Origin: Candidatus Pelagibacter sp.
Lineage (GTDB): Bacteria > Pseudomonadota > Alphaproteobacteria > Pelagibacterales > Pelagibacteraceae
NCBI GenBank assembly: GCA_028097945.1
Contig: JAOHFJ010000002.1
Coordinates: 12,082 to 76,081, forward strand
Direction: 5' to 3'
DNA: 64,000 nucleotides
Positions 27,529 through 36,957 of the stretch are shown in pieces. Every line of letters starts with the position of its first letter. The stretch's first letter is position 1. Made by a program: the position numbers and the translations under genes. The notes below the pieces were generated by a model that did not search any database, had not been told where the DNA came from, and worked only from the letters and a program-made list of their open reading frames with translations.

Positions 27529-28262
27529 TGGAACTAAAAGTTAAAAATATTTCAAAAAAATTTAATTCGCTAATAGCTGTAAATGATATTAGCTTTGAAA
27601 TTGAAAAAAATAAAGTTATGGGTCTTCTTGGTCCTAATGGTTGTGGTAAAACAACTTCGATAGGAATGATGCTAGGATTAATTACGCCTACTAGTGGGCA
27701 AATTTTTATAAATGGAATTGCTCTTGAACCTAAAAGCAGAATTAAACTATTGAGTTTGATGAACTTTGCGTCTCCGTATATAGAATTACCAAAGAAACTA
27801 ACCGTCAGACAAAATTTAGAAGTTTACGCAAGATTATATGGTGTAAGAGAAATTAAACAAAGAACAAATGAAATGATCGAGGATTTAAATTTACAAAAAT
27901 TTTTAAACAAAAAAACAGGAGAACTTTCTTCAGGTCAAAAAAATCGTGTTGCTTTAGCAAAGTCATTAATAAATAAACCTAAATTACTATTTTTAGACGA
28001 GCCTACAGCCAGTTTAGACCCAGATGTTGGTGATTTTGTAAGAGAATATATTGAAAGATATAAAAGAGATAATGAGCTAACAATTTTATTAGCGTCACAT
28101 AACATGAGGGAAATTGAAAGATTGTGTGATGGAATAATAATGATGAAAGATGGCCAAATCGTTGATAGGGGGACTAGTGATCAACTGATAAAAAAACATG
28201 GAAGAGAAAATTTGGAAGATACATTTTTAAAAATAGCAAGGAGTAAAAATGAATTGGAATAA
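27528..28262 (+). CDS. ABC-2 type transporter, ATP-binding subunit
   Basis: The 244-residue ATPase has Walker A GLLGPNGCGKTTSIGMML, the signature ELSSGQKNRVALAKSLI, Walker B LLFLDEPTASLDP and the switch histidine LASHNMRE. The DPDVGDFVREYIERY region resembles the NodI/drug and polysaccharide exporter (DRA/NatA-like) group. It is coupled to tsaC upstream (TAATG) and overlaps its permease by 14 bases. The pair likely exports a lipid, glycan or small molecule; the substrate is unknown. Confidence 0.9.
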   Translation: MELKVKNISKKFNSLIAVNDISFEIEKNKVMGLLGPNGCGKTTSIGMMLGLITPTSGQIFINGIALEPKSRIKLLSLMNFASPYIELPKKLTVRQNLEVYARLYGVREIKQRTNEMIEDLNLQKFLNKKTGELSSGQKNRVALAKSLINKPKLLFLDEPTASLDPDVGDFVREYIERYKRDNELTILLASHNMREIERLCDGIIMMKDGQIVDRGTSDQLIKKHGRENLEDTFLKIARSKNELE

Positions 28263-29040
28263 AATATTTGCATTAAGTTTAAGACATTTATATTTAATCA
28301 AAGGATCTTTTCCCAGAATTTTAGATTTGATATACTGGCCTACAATTCAAATATTTCTTTGGGGCTTTATATCAAAGTTTTTTACATTAAATTCATCATT
28401 CTACGAAAATACAGTTGGAATTATTTTAAGTGCAGCAATACTTTATGATTTTCTTTTTCGATCAAGCATCAGCTATAACATGATGTTTCTTGAAGAAATT
28501 TGGAGTAGAAATTTTACAAATCTGTTCATTGCACCGATAAGACTAAGTGAGATAATTGCTGCACTAACATTTACTGCAATCTTAAGAACTTTAATCGGTT
28601 TAGTTCCAGCTGCTTTATTAGCAATACCGTTTTTTGGTGTTTCGATATTTAAAATTGGAAGTCCTCTTATTTTTTTATTAATTACTCTTTATATATTTGG
28701 TGTCACCTTGGGTCTTTTAGTTACAGCAGGACTAATAAGATTTGGACCGTCTTTTGAAAATATTGCTTGGGCAAGTCTATTTTTTTTAGCACCACTAGGC
28801 TGTATTTATTATCCAATCGAAATACTTCCAAGTTGGCTGCAAATTATAGCAAAATTACTTCCTTTAGTTCATATATTTGAAGAGATGAGAAATATATTAA
28901 TTTATGATATCATAAATTATTCTCAAATATTTAAAGCTATTTTAATATCTTTTTTATATTTTATGATAGGGGTAATCATTTTTTACCTTTCTTATGATGG
29001 AGCCAAAAATAGAGGAACTTTAATTAATATGGGTGAATAA
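28249..29040 (+). CDS. ABC-2 type transporter, permease subunit
   Basis: The 263-residue protein has six hydrophobic segments and the ABC2_membrane pattern, with FLEEIWSRNFTNLFIAPIRLSEIIAALT before the third segment and AGLIRFGPSFENIAWASLFFLAPLGCIYYPIEILPSWLQIIAKLLPLVHIFEEMRN before the last. A good AAGGAG site precedes the ATG inside the end of the ATPase gene. It is the membrane partner of that ATPase; two copies would form the exporter. Confidence 0.88.
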   Translation: MNWNKIFALSLRHLYLIKGSFPRILDLIYWPTIQIFLWGFISKFFTLNSSFYENTVGIILSAAILYDFLFRSSISYNMMFLEEIWSRNFTNLFIAPIRLSEIIAALTFTAILRTLIGLVPAALLAIPFFGVSIFKIGSPLIFLLITLYIFGVTLGLLVTAGLIRFGPSFENIAWASLFFLAPLGCIYYPIEILPSWLQIIAKLLPLVHIFEEMRNILIYDIINYSQIFKAILISFLYFMIGVIIFYLSYDGAKNRGTLINMGE

Positions 29041-29042
29041 AT

Positions 29043-29750
29043 ATGCATAAAAATATTGATAAAATTAAAAATTTAGAAGGTTCACCAAAAGTCATAAAGA
29101 AATTATTTAGTAAAGGCGAAATAGAAAAATTTTTAGAGTTATACAAAAACTTACCTACAACCGTACATAACAAAAAGCAGAACGTTATTAAGAAAAGATG
29201 GCTTAAAAATTTTAATAAGGAGCTTGAGAATATTTTTTATGAAAAAGTGAAAAATGAAATTGGTGATTTCAAAATGGATAATCTAAAGGATGAAAATAAT
29301 GAAGATATTTTAGGACTTTTTCAAGAGAGTTATAATCCTATCGGTTTACACGTTGATGCTGGATTTAATTTAGATGAAATTATTTTTAAACAAACATTAA
29401 TTCCTCTTAGTTCTAAAGGTAGTACAGTCATATTTAAAAATAAATTCTATGGAAACTCAACAAATTTTACTATTGATGAAAATGAGCTTAATATTAAAAA
29501 TCTTAATTATGGTCAAAATATAAGATCTTCTGAGCATTTAAATATCTACGAAAAAAAACCGTTTAATCAAGATCATCATAAAAAATATCTAGAGCATGAA
29601 AAAATTGAAAATCTTTCAGGACTGGAAATTGATTTAGTTTATGAGTGGGAAGTAGGGTCAATGTTAATCTTTGATAGAACTAGACTTCATTGTTCCTCGT
29701 CTTTAATCGAAGGGAAAAAAATAGGTCTCACTACTTTTACAAAAAAGTAA
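29043..29750 (+). CDS. Fe(II)/2-oxoglutarate-dependent oxygenase-like protein, function unknown
   Basis: I do not recognise a specific family. The 235-residue protein has GLHVDAGFN (H103 and D105), then over 100 residues later a strand-rich end VYEWEVGSMLIFDRTRLHCSSSLIEGKKIGLTTF with H216 and K226. An HxD...H pattern with a downstream basic residue, with GSMLIFD leading to the distal histidine, is typical of the double-stranded beta-helix Fe(II)/2OG oxygenases. No signal peptide is seen, so it acts in the cytoplasm. It follows the ABC permease by 2 bases and precedes a FkbM methyltransferase, so hydroxylation of an exported lipid, peptide or sugar is a reasonable guess, not shown. Confidence 0.6.
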   Translation: MHKNIDKIKNLEGSPKVIKKLFSKGEIEKFLELYKNLPTTVHNKKQNVIKKRWLKNFNKELENIFYEKVKNEIGDFKMDNLKDENNEDILGLFQESYNPIGLHVDAGFNLDEIIFKQTLIPLSSKGSTVIFKNKFYGNSTNFTIDENELNIKNLNYGQNIRSSEHLNIYEKKPFNQDHHKKYLEHEKIENLSGLEIDLVYEWEVGSMLIFDRTRLHCSSSLIEGKKIGLTTFTKK

Positions 29751-29760
29751 ATTTTTAATA

Positions 29761-30705
29761 ATGTCTAAAAAAATTTATAAGATTTTTAGAAGTTTGATAA
29801 AAGTTATACTACCAATTATTTTCAAAATTTTGATTAAATTAAAATTAAATCGAAGAGTTATTAATTTTTTGAGTGAAAAAAGTTACAAAAGTAATGAAAA
29901 ATATAATTTTGTATCATTAATAAAAAAATTAATCAAAAATAAAAAAATCATTGCTTTAGATGTTGGTGCACAAGGAGGTTTCAATTCAGATTTTTTTTTT
30001 CCAGAAAAATATAATTTATTTTTTGAAGATATACTTATAGAGCCAATAAAAACAGAGGCGTTGAAATTAAAAGAAAAGAAATTTGTTATCAATAAAGGAT
30101 TGTGGAATAAAAAAGAAAAAAAGACATTGTATATTCTTGACAAAAGACTTGGGAGCTCATCCATGTATAAACCAGATGAAAAAAAATTTGATTTATATAA
30201 CATGGATAATAAAGATTTTGACAATTTTAAAATTACCCGAACAATTGAAATTGAATGCGATACTATGAGCAATCAACTTTCCGAACTAGACATAAAAAGT
30301 TTGGATTATCTTAAAATAGACACACAAGGAGCAGAACTTGAAATTTTAAAAGGAATAGGAAACTTTCGACCTCTATTGATAAAAATAGAAGCACATTTTT
30401 TTTCAATGTATAAGAATGTCCCTGATTGGAATAAATTAGTTAATTATTTAGGAGATCTTAATTATGTATTAATTGATTGGAAAGAAATTGGGGGTCACAA
30501 TACAAGAGTTCCGGTTGAAGCTGACATGATTTTTATACCAAACTTTAATAATGAAACTGGTAAAAATTTAATAAAAGATAATGCAGAAAAATTCATAAGT
30601 CTAATGTTAATTTTTGGACAAATAAAACTTTTACAAATTTTGATGAAGAGATTTGAAATAGATAATAAAGAAATCGAGAATTTAGAGGATAATTACTTTA
30701 ACTAA
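29761..30705 (+). CDS. FkbM-family SAM-dependent methyltransferase
   Basis: The 314-residue protein has motif I ALDVGAQGGFNSDFF (66-80), IEPI near residue 93, NKGLWNKKEKKTLYI, GSSSMY and the FkbM hallmark LDYLKIDTQGAELEILKGIG (181-200), followed by IKIEAHFFSMY. FkbM enzymes O-methylate sugars or polyketides and are common in surface-glycan clusters. A hydrophobic N-terminal stretch (about residues 10-27) may anchor it to the membrane. Its stop overlaps the start of the GT17 gene (TAATG). Confidence 0.85.
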   Translation: MSKKIYKIFRSLIKVILPIIFKILIKLKLNRRVINFLSEKSYKSNEKYNFVSLIKKLIKNKKIIALDVGAQGGFNSDFFFPEKYNLFFEDILIEPIKTEALKLKEKKFVINKGLWNKKEKKTLYILDKRLGSSSMYKPDEKKFDLYNMDNKDFDNFKITRTIEIECDTMSNQLSELDIKSLDYLKIDTQGAELEILKGIGNFRPLLIKIEAHFFSMYKNVPDWNKLVNYLGDLNYVLIDWKEIGGHNTRVPVEADMIFIPNFNNETGKNLIKDNAEKFISLMLIFGQIKLLQILMKRFEIDNKEIENLEDNYFN

Positions 30706-31505
30706 TGGCTGTTTACGACTGTTTTCAATATTTCAATGAGGACCATATCGTAGATTTACGTTTAAATATTTTAGATAAATTCGTAGATTATTTTGTTATC
30801 TCAGAATCTACAAAAACTCACCAAGGAAAAGATAAAAAATTAAATTTTGATGTAAATAAATTTCCTAGATTTAAAAAGAAGATAATTTATATAATTGCTG
30901 ATTATAAAGAAAATATTGATTTTGATAAACATACCGGTGGGGAGTCTCCTATTGAACAACATCAAAGAAATTCACTGATAAAAGGCCTGAAAAATTCTCT
31001 ACCAGATGATCTTATAATTTTGTCAGACTCAGATGAAATACCTGACTTAACGAAATTAAGCGAAATAAAAAAAAATAAAAAATTTATAGCATTTTCGCAA
31101 AAGATGTTTATGTATAAATTAAATTTACAAAACTTAGATGAGAGCAATTGGATAGGTTCAAGAATTACAAAAAGAAAAAATATTAAATCGATGCAAGATT
31201 TAAGAAATTTAAAATTTAAGAACTACTCTTTTTGGAGAATAGATAAATACAATCAGCAAATTATAAAAGGAGGATGGCACTTTTCTTATATGCAAACTCC
31301 AAAACAAATATTGAATAAAGTAAAATCCTTTTCCCATGGTGAATATAATAGTGAGCAATTGAATGAAAAAAAAATTGAAGAAAAAATACTTAGAAATGAA
31401 GATATTTTTGGACGTGGTATAAAATTAAGAAAAATTACTTTAGATGAAAGCTATCCTAAATTCGTAATTGAAAATAAACAGAGGTTTTTAGATTGGATTA
31501 TTTAA
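30705..31505 (+). CDS. Glycosyltransferase family 17-like protein
   Basis: The 266-residue protein begins AVYDCFQYFNEDHIVDLRLNIL with VDYFVISESTKTHQGK, has EQHQRNSLIKGL and the acidic LSDSDEIPD (106-114), then GGWHFSYM near residue 190. This is the pattern of GT17 (beta-1,4-N-acetylglucosaminyltransferase III-like) proteins, which bacteria carry in surface-glycan clusters. Donor and acceptor sugars are not predictable. It ends the ABC/oxygenase/FkbM cassette, 5 bases before the convergent tRNA-Arg gene. Confidence 0.82.
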   Translation: MAVYDCFQYFNEDHIVDLRLNILDKFVDYFVISESTKTHQGKDKKLNFDVNKFPRFKKKIIYIIADYKENIDFDKHTGGESPIEQHQRNSLIKGLKNSLPDDLIILSDSDEIPDLTKLSEIKKNKKFIAFSQKMFMYKLNLQNLDESNWIGSRITKRKNIKSMQDLRNLKFKNYSFWRIDKYNQQIIKGGWHFSYMQTPKQILNKVKSFSHGEYNSEQLNEKKIEEKILRNEDIFGRGIKLRKITLDESYPKFVIENKQRFLDWII

Positions 31506-31510
31506 AAAAA

Positions 31511-31588
31511 TGGTGCGCCGGATAGGAGTCGAACCCATAACCTCCGGAGCCGAAATCCGGCGCTCTATCCAGTTGAAGCTACCGGCGC
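31511..31588 (-). tRNA. tRNA-Arg (anticodon TCG), CCA encoded
   Basis: On the minus strand an acceptor stem GCGCCGG/CCGGCGC, a D-arm with AACTGGATAGAGC, the anticodon stem CCGGA/TCCGG around loop TTTCGGC (anticodon TCG) and a T-arm with GTTCGACTC form a cloverleaf. CCA is encoded at 31511-31513. It marks the right end of the accessory cassette. Confidence 0.95.
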
Positions 31589-31612
31589 ATTATGGATAAT
31601 TTAAATTAATTT

Positions 31613-32593
31613 ATGGATAATACAATTAAATTTTCTGTTGATACAAAAAATAGTGAGAAAAGATTGGATGTTTTTTTGGCAGAAAACATTAACCATTTAA
31701 CAAGATCATTTCTAAAAAAGTTAATTGAAAGTAAACAGGTTAAGTTAAATAATTTTGTGCAAACTTCTCCGTCTACTAAAATCAAATATAAGGACCTTAT
31801 TTATGTGAATATTGCACAAAATCATGAACGAAACATTTACCCAAAAAAAATTGATCTGAATATTATCCATGAGGATAAGAGTATCTTAATAATCAATAAG
31901 CCCAAAGGAATGGTGGTTCATCCAGGAGCAGGTAATTACGATAACACTTTAGTAAATGCATTATTATACAAATATAAGAAAAACTTATCTGACATAAATG
32001 GTTCTTTGAGGCCTGGCATCGTTCATAGAATAGATAAAGAAACTAGCGGTCTACTTGTAATTGCAAAAAATAATTTTGCACACTCATTCTTAAGCAATCA
32101 GTTTAGCGAACATACCATAAAAAGAAAATATTTATGTTTATCTTGGGGTGTGATTAGGCCTCTTAATGGTAAAATTAGTACATTGATCGCTAGAGATAAA
32201 AAAAATCGACAATTAATGACTGTAAGTGATGTGAATGGGAAAAAAGCGATTACAAATTATAAGACAATTCAAATCTTTAACATAAAAGATATTCCAAAAA
32301 TTAGTTTAATTGAATGTGAATTAGAAACAGGAAGAACTCATCAAATAAGAGTGCATTTCAAATATAAAGGCACTTCCTTGCTTGGAGATAAACAGTATGG
32401 AAAAAAAAATATGAGGTTTAAAAAGATTAATAATGAATTTTTTATAAAATTGAACAAATTATCTGGTCAGGCCTTGCATGCTAAAACATTAGAATTTATA
32501 CACCCCACAACAAAAAAAAGGATGAGTTTTAATTCAGATTTACCTGAGGGATTTAAAAAAATATTGAGTTTGCTTGAAAATTTAAGCAGTTGA
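31613..32593 (+). CDS. rluD: 23S rRNA pseudouridine synthase, RluD type
   Basis: The 326-residue protein has an N-terminal S4 RNA-binding domain (KRLDVFLAENINHLTRSFLKKLIESKQVKLN) followed by the RluA-family catalytic domain with VVHPGAGNYDNTLVNALL and the active-site HRIDKETSGLLVIAKN, plus ELETGRTHQIRVHF. RluD modifies 1911/1915/1917 of 23S rRNA helix 69. The rluD-rpoH order on one strand is common in alphaproteobacteria, which supports RluD rather than RluC. Confidence 0.9.
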   Translation: MDNTIKFSVDTKNSEKRLDVFLAENINHLTRSFLKKLIESKQVKLNNFVQTSPSTKIKYKDLIYVNIAQNHERNIYPKKIDLNIIHEDKSILIINKPKGMVVHPGAGNYDNTLVNALLYKYKKNLSDINGSLRPGIVHRIDKETSGLLVIAKNNFAHSFLSNQFSEHTIKRKYLCLSWGVIRPLNGKISTLIARDKKNRQLMTVSDVNGKKAITNYKTIQIFNIKDIPKISLIECELETGRTHQIRVHFKYKGTSLLGDKQYGKKNMRFKKINNEFFIKLNKLSGQALHAKTLEFIHPTTKKRMSFNSDLPEGFKKILSLLENLSS

Positions 32594-32624
32594 AATATTA
32601 ATTTTCATATATAAGTAGATAATT

Positions 32625-33521
32625 ATGAGTAAAAAAAATCAGATGAGTAATCTTCCAGTTCCTTCGATTGGAGGATTATCAGTCTATTTAGCGCAAATTA
32701 AAAAATTTCCTATGCTTGATGCAGAGGAAGAATATATGTTAGCAAAAAACTGGAGAGAAAATGGTAATTTAAAAGCTGCACATAAATTAGTTACTAGTCA
32801 CTTAAGATTGGTTGCTAAAATTGCAATGGGATACCGTGGCTATGGTCTTCCTGTAAATGAATTAATTTCAGAAGGAAATATAGGACTAATGCAAGCTGTA
32901 AAAAAATTTGATCCTGATAAAGGATTTAGGCTGGCTACTTATGCAATGTGGTGGATTAAAGCTTCAATCCAAGAGTATGTTTTAAGGTCGTGGAGCTTGG
33001 TAAAAATGGGAACAACAACTGCTCAAAAAAAACTTTTTTTTAACTTAAAGAAACTTAAAAACCAAATTGCTCCAGGACAAGATGGTGATCTTCGAGATGA
33101 ACAAGTGAATGAAATATCAAAAAGATTAGACGTGGACTCAAATGAAGTCGTAAATATGAATAGAAGAATGATGGGTCAAGAAAAATCATTAAATGATCCA
33201 ATCAAAAGTGGTGAGACTGATGAATGGCAAGATTGGTTAGTAGATGACAGTCTAGATCAAGAACTAGTTATTTCTCAAAAACAAGAGTATGACGACAAAA
33301 AGGAATTGTTAGAAAGTGCAATGAAGATCTTAAATGAGAGAGAGAAAGAAATTATTACCGCTAGAAGACTTTCTGAGGAACCAAAAACATTGGAGGAATT
33401 GAGTAAAAAATATAAAATTAGTAGAGAAAGAATTAGACAAATTGAAACTAAAGCTTTTGAAAAATTACAAAAATCTATGATTAACGCAAGTAAATCAAAA
33501 AATTTACTTCCCACTAATTAG
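32625..33521 (+). CDS. rpoH: RNA polymerase heat-shock sigma factor (sigma-32)
   Basis: The 298-residue sigma factor has region 1.2/2.1 ([21 protein letters not shown]), region 2 ([44 protein letters not shown]), the RpoH box [12 protein letters not shown] near 133-144 and region 4 with [28 protein letters not shown]. The RpoH box separates it from RpoD. It drives chaperone and protease genes; ftsH, whose product degrades RpoH in other proteobacteria, is about 4.5 kb away. Its stop is shared as TTAG with purA. Confidence 0.95.
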   Translation: MSKKNQMSNLPVPSIGGLSVYLAQIKKFPMLDAEEEYMLAKNWRENGNLKAAHKLVTSHLRLVAKIAMGYRGYGLPVNELISEGNIGLMQAVKKFDPDKGFRLATYAMWWIKASIQEYVLRSWSLVKMGTTTAQKKLFFNLKKLKNQIAPGQDGDLRDEQVNEISKRLDVDSNEVVNMNRRMMGQEKSLNDPIKSGETDEWQDWLVDDSLDQELVISQKQEYDDKKELLESAMKILNEREKEIITARRLSEEPKTLEELSKKYKISRERIRQIETKAFEKLQKSMINASKSKNLLPTN

Positions 33522-34810
33522 TTATTAAATGGATCTTCAACTAAGATAGTATCCTCTCTCTCGGGGCTAGTGGATATGCTTGATATTCTTGCTTCGATGA
33601 AATCCTCTAGAGCGTGAATATATCTCTTAGCTTTATCTGGTAAATCTTTTAAATTTCTAATTCCCTGTGTTTGAGCTTTCCATCCTGGAAAAGTCTTATA
33701 AATTGGTTTTATATTAAATTGATCTTGAGAAGCAGCTGGCAAATAATCTATTTTCTCTCCATTTAACTCATACCCAACGCACATTTTAATTTCTTCCAAT
33801 TCATCTAAAACATCTAATTTTGTCAAAGCTATACCATTAATTCCGGAAATTTTTATTGTTTGTCTCACTAAAACTCCATCAAACCAACCACATCTTCTTT
33901 TTCTTGCAGTGACAGTTCCAAATTCTTTCCCTCTTTTACCTATACTTTCTCCTATCTCATCATTTAATTCTGTGGGAAATGGTCCGCTCCCCACTCTAGT
34001 AGTATATGCTTTTGTTATACCTAGAATATAATTGATTTTATTAGGACCAGAACCTGATCCAGTTGCTGCCATCGCAGGCACAGTATTTGAAGATGTTACA
34101 TAAGGGTAGGTACCGTGATCAACATCTAAAAGAATTCCTTGAGCACCTTCGAATAAAATTTTTTTTCTTTCATTATTAAATTGATCAAGCTTTAACCACA
34201 CAGGCTGAGCAAATTGTAAAATATCAGGTGCTATTTTTAATAATTCTTTTTTGAGCTTATCTTTTTCATAAATCTTCTTATTTAGACCCTTTCTGATGGC
34301 ATTATGGTGTAATAATACATTTTCTAGTCTGCTATCTAAGTTACTTTCTGATCTAAGATCCATCACTCTGATTGATCTTCTACCAACTTTATCTTCATAG
34401 CAGGGTCCTATACCGCGTCTAGTAGTTCCAATTTTTTCTTTTCCAGCAGCATCCTCTCTAATTTCATCCATCTCCTGATGAAAAGGTAAAATAAGAGAGG
34501 CTGACTCTGAAATCATAAAATTTTCTGGAGTCACATCAACTCCTTGTTTTTTAATTTCCTCAATTTCTGTTAATAATGCCCAGGGATCAATTACAACTCC
34601 ATTTCCAAGAATAGAAATTTTTCCTTTTCTGACTATACCTGAAGGTAGTAATCTTAATTTAAATATTTTTTTATCTATAACTAAAGTATGCCCTGCATTA
34701 TGCCCTCCTTGAAATCTTACAACTATATCTGCTTCACTAGAAAGCCAATCAACTATCTTTCCCTTTCCTTCGTCTCCCCACTGTGAACCTACAACAACAA
34801 CATTTTTCAT
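33518..34810 (-). CDS. purA: Adenylosuccinate synthetase
   Basis: The 430-residue GTP enzyme converts IMP and aspartate to adenylosuccinate. It starts [24 protein letters not shown] (P-loop and catalytic Asp), with [50 protein letters not shown] and TTTGRxRRCGWFD-like [13 protein letters not shown]. Length and motif order are standard. It overlaps thiD by one base and is the last gene of a folP-glmM-thiD-purA run. Confidence 0.97.
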   Translation of the reverse strand: MKNVVVVGSQWGDEGKGKIVDWLSSEADIVVRFQGGHNAGHTLVIDKKIFKLRLLPSGIVRKGKISILGNGVVIDPWALLTEIEEIKKQGVDVTPENFMISESASLILPFHQEMDEIREDAAGKEKIGTTRRGIGPCYEDKVGRRSIRVMDLRSESNLDSRLENVLLHHNAIRKGLNKKIYEKDKLKKELLKIAPDILQFAQPVWLKLDQFNNERKKILFEGAQGILLDVDHGTYPYVTSSNTVPAMAATGSGSGPNKINYILGITKAYTTRVGSGPFPTELNDEIGESIGKRGKEFGTVTARKRRCGWFDGVLVRQTIKISGINGIALTKLDVLDELEEIKMCVGYELNGEKIDYLPAASQDQFNIKPIYKTFPGWKAQTQGIRNLKDLPDKAKRYIHALEDFIEARISSISTSPEREDTILVEDPFNN

Positions 34811-35622
34811 TATTTAAATTTTTTATTTAAAATTATTGAATTTAAGTGATTTATTGGACCGCTTCCTTTTCCTAAATTTAGATTTGATTTAATTGACTCA
34901 TTAACATATTTAATTCCAAGCTCACAAGATTTAATCAAATCTTTTCCACATGCTAAATAGGTTGCAATTGCAGAGGATAGTGTACAACCAGTCCCATGTG
35001 TATTTTTTGTACTATATTTTTTACTTATAAATATCTCAATGGTTTTTTGATTAAACAAAATATCATTCATTTGTTTTGACTTTAAATGACCGCCTTTTAT
35101 CAAAACATTTTTAGCACCTAAACTAATTAATATTTTTCCAGCCTTCATCATATCCTCTTTTGAATTGATTCTAATTTTTGATAAAATTTCTGCCTCAGGT
35201 ATATTAGGTGTAATTAGTAAAGTTTTTTTTAATAAATTTTTTTTTAAATAAGTGATTGCAGCATTGTTAATTAGTTTTGATCCACCTTTAGCAACCATAA
35301 CTGGATCAAGTACAATTTTTTTAGTTTTTATTTTATTTAAAGATTTTATCACTGCTTGAATTACTGATTTCGAGTGTAACATTCCTATTTTTATAGCATT
35401 AGGTTTGATATCTTTTGCTGTAAACTCTATCTGATTAGATATCTCCTTAGATTTAATGGGAATAATTGATTTTACGCCTGTGGTGTTCTGAGCTGTTACG
35501 GCAGTAATCGCTGTCATCGCATAGGAACCTAAAGAAGTAACTGTTTTTACATCTGCTTGTATTCCTGCGCCTCCCGATGAGTCGGAACCTGCAATAATTA
35601 GAACTTTAGAATTTGGTTTCAT
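34810..35622 (-). CDS. thiD: Hydroxymethylpyrimidine (phosphate) kinase
   Basis: The 270-residue ribokinase-fold enzyme has [73 protein letters not shown] and the anion-hole [18 protein letters not shown]. It phosphorylates HMP and HMP-P on the way to thiamine. No thiC is in this window; ThiE is encoded separately at 53513-54115, which suits HMP salvage. It sits 3 bases after glmM and overlaps purA. Confidence 0.94.
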   Translation of the reverse strand: MKPNSKVLIIAGSDSSGGAGIQADVKTVTSLGSYAMTAITAVTAQNTTGVKSIIPIKSKEISNQIEFTAKDIKPNAIKIGMLHSKSVIQAVIKSLNKIKTKKIVLDPVMVAKGGSKLINNAAITYLKKNLLKKTLLITPNIPEAEILSKIRINSKEDMMKAGKILISLGAKNVLIKGGHLKSKQMNDILFNQKTIEIFISKKYSTKNTHGTGCTLSSAIATYLACGKDLIKSCELGIKYVNESIKSNLNLGKGSGPINHLNSIILNKKFK

Positions 35623-35625
35623 ATT

Positions 35626-36957
35626 CTAGTGAATACTTTTTTTAACAATAGTAATACATTTATTCATTAGAGTACGATTAAAAGACTCACACATAATTCT
35701 CACTTTTGGTTCCGTGCCTGAAGGTCTTACCAACAGCCTACCTTTTTTTTTAATAAGTTCACTAGCTAATTTAATTGCTTTTTTACACTTAAAAGAATTA
35801 ATAATTTTTTTATCTTTGACTTTAATATTTAAAAGTTTCTGAGGCACTGATTTGTATACTTTAAAAATCTCACTAGCTAGTTTTCCTTTTCTTAAAGCAA
35901 ATAAAACTTCTAGAGCAACTAATAAACCGTCTCCAGTAGTGGCAAATTTACCTAAGATTATATGCCCTGATTGTTCACCTCCTAGATTATAATTATATTT
36001 TTTCATCATTTCTTTTACATACCTATCTCCTACCTTCGACCTTCTAAAATTTATTTTTTCATCTAAAAAAAATTTTTCTAAACCGTAATTAGACATTAAT
36101 GTTCCTACAACTCCACCTTTTAAAATTTTTTTTCTTTTCCACCTTTTAGCAATCATTGCTATAATCTGATCTCCATCAACTATTTGCGCTTTCTCATTGC
36201 ACATTATTACTCTATCAGCATCACCGTCTAATGAGATACCTATATCTGCTTTAAATTTTTTTACATAATTTTTTAAAACTTCAGGAAATGTTGACCCGCA
36301 GTTATAATTTATATTTAATCCGTTTGGTTTAACGCCAATTGAAAAAACCTTAGCACCTAATTCTGACAAAATTTTTGGAGCTGATTTGTATCCCGCTCCG
36401 TTAGCGCAATCTAAGACTATACGCATACCTTTTAAACTAAAATTGTTAGGAAAATTATTTTTTAAGATTTGAATATATCTATCATTTCCATCTTCTAACC
36501 TTTTTACCCTACCTAGTGATTTTGGCTCAGATAAATGACTAATAGTTTTAGCATCAATTAAGTTTTCAATTTTCTTTTCAATCTTATCAGATAATTTCAT
36601 ACCGTCAGGTCCAAATAGTTTCAAGCCATTATCGTGAAAAGGATTGTGAGATGCTGTGATCATTATTCCCAAATTAGCTTTCATTTTTTTTGTAAGCATT
36701 GCTAAGCCATTGGTTGGAAGTGGACCTAATGTAAATATATGCATACCAGCTGAAGCTAAACCCGAAACTAAAGCAGGCTCAAGTGTGTAGCCAGATAAGC
36801 GAGTGTCTTTTGCAATAATGGCTATTTGCTTTTTTTTCTTTAAATTTTTAAAATATGTTCCTGCTGCCAAACCAAATTTAAAAAATTTTTCACCATTAAT
36901 GTTTCCAGCATTAACTGTGCCCCTAATTCCATCAGTTCCAAAGTATTTTTTTTTCAT
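35626..36957 (-). CDS. glmM: Phosphoglucosamine mutase
   Basis: The 443-residue alpha-D-phosphohexomutase begins KKKYFGTDGIRGTVN, has the catalytic serine in ITASHNPFHDNGLKLFG, the metal loop SLDGDADRVIMC and the sugar-ring loop GGEQSGHII, and ends with RPSGTEPKVRIM. It converts glucosamine-6-P to glucosamine-1-P for UDP-GlcNAc. The ftsH-folP-glmM order is conserved in many proteobacteria. It overlaps folP by 4 bases. Confidence 0.96.
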   Translation of the reverse strand: MKKKYFGTDGIRGTVNAGNINGEKFFKFGLAAGTYFKNLKKKKQIAIIAKDTRLSGYTLEPALVSGLASAGMHIFTLGPLPTNGLAMLTKKMKANLGIMITASHNPFHDNGLKLFGPDGMKLSDKIEKKIENLIDAKTISHLSEPKSLGRVKRLEDGNDRYIQILKNNFPNNFSLKGMRIVLDCANGAGYKSAPKILSELGAKVFSIGVKPNGLNINYNCGSTFPEVLKNYVKKFKADIGISLDGDADRVIMCNEKAQIVDGDQIIAMIAKRWKRKKILKGGVVGTLMSNYGLEKFFLDEKINFRRSKVGDRYVKEMMKKYNYNLGGEQSGHIILGKFATTGDGLLVALEVLFALRKGKLASEIFKVYKSVPQKLLNIKVKDKKIINSFKCKKAIKLASELIKKKGRLLVRPSGTEPKVRIMCESFNRTLMNKCITIVKKSIH

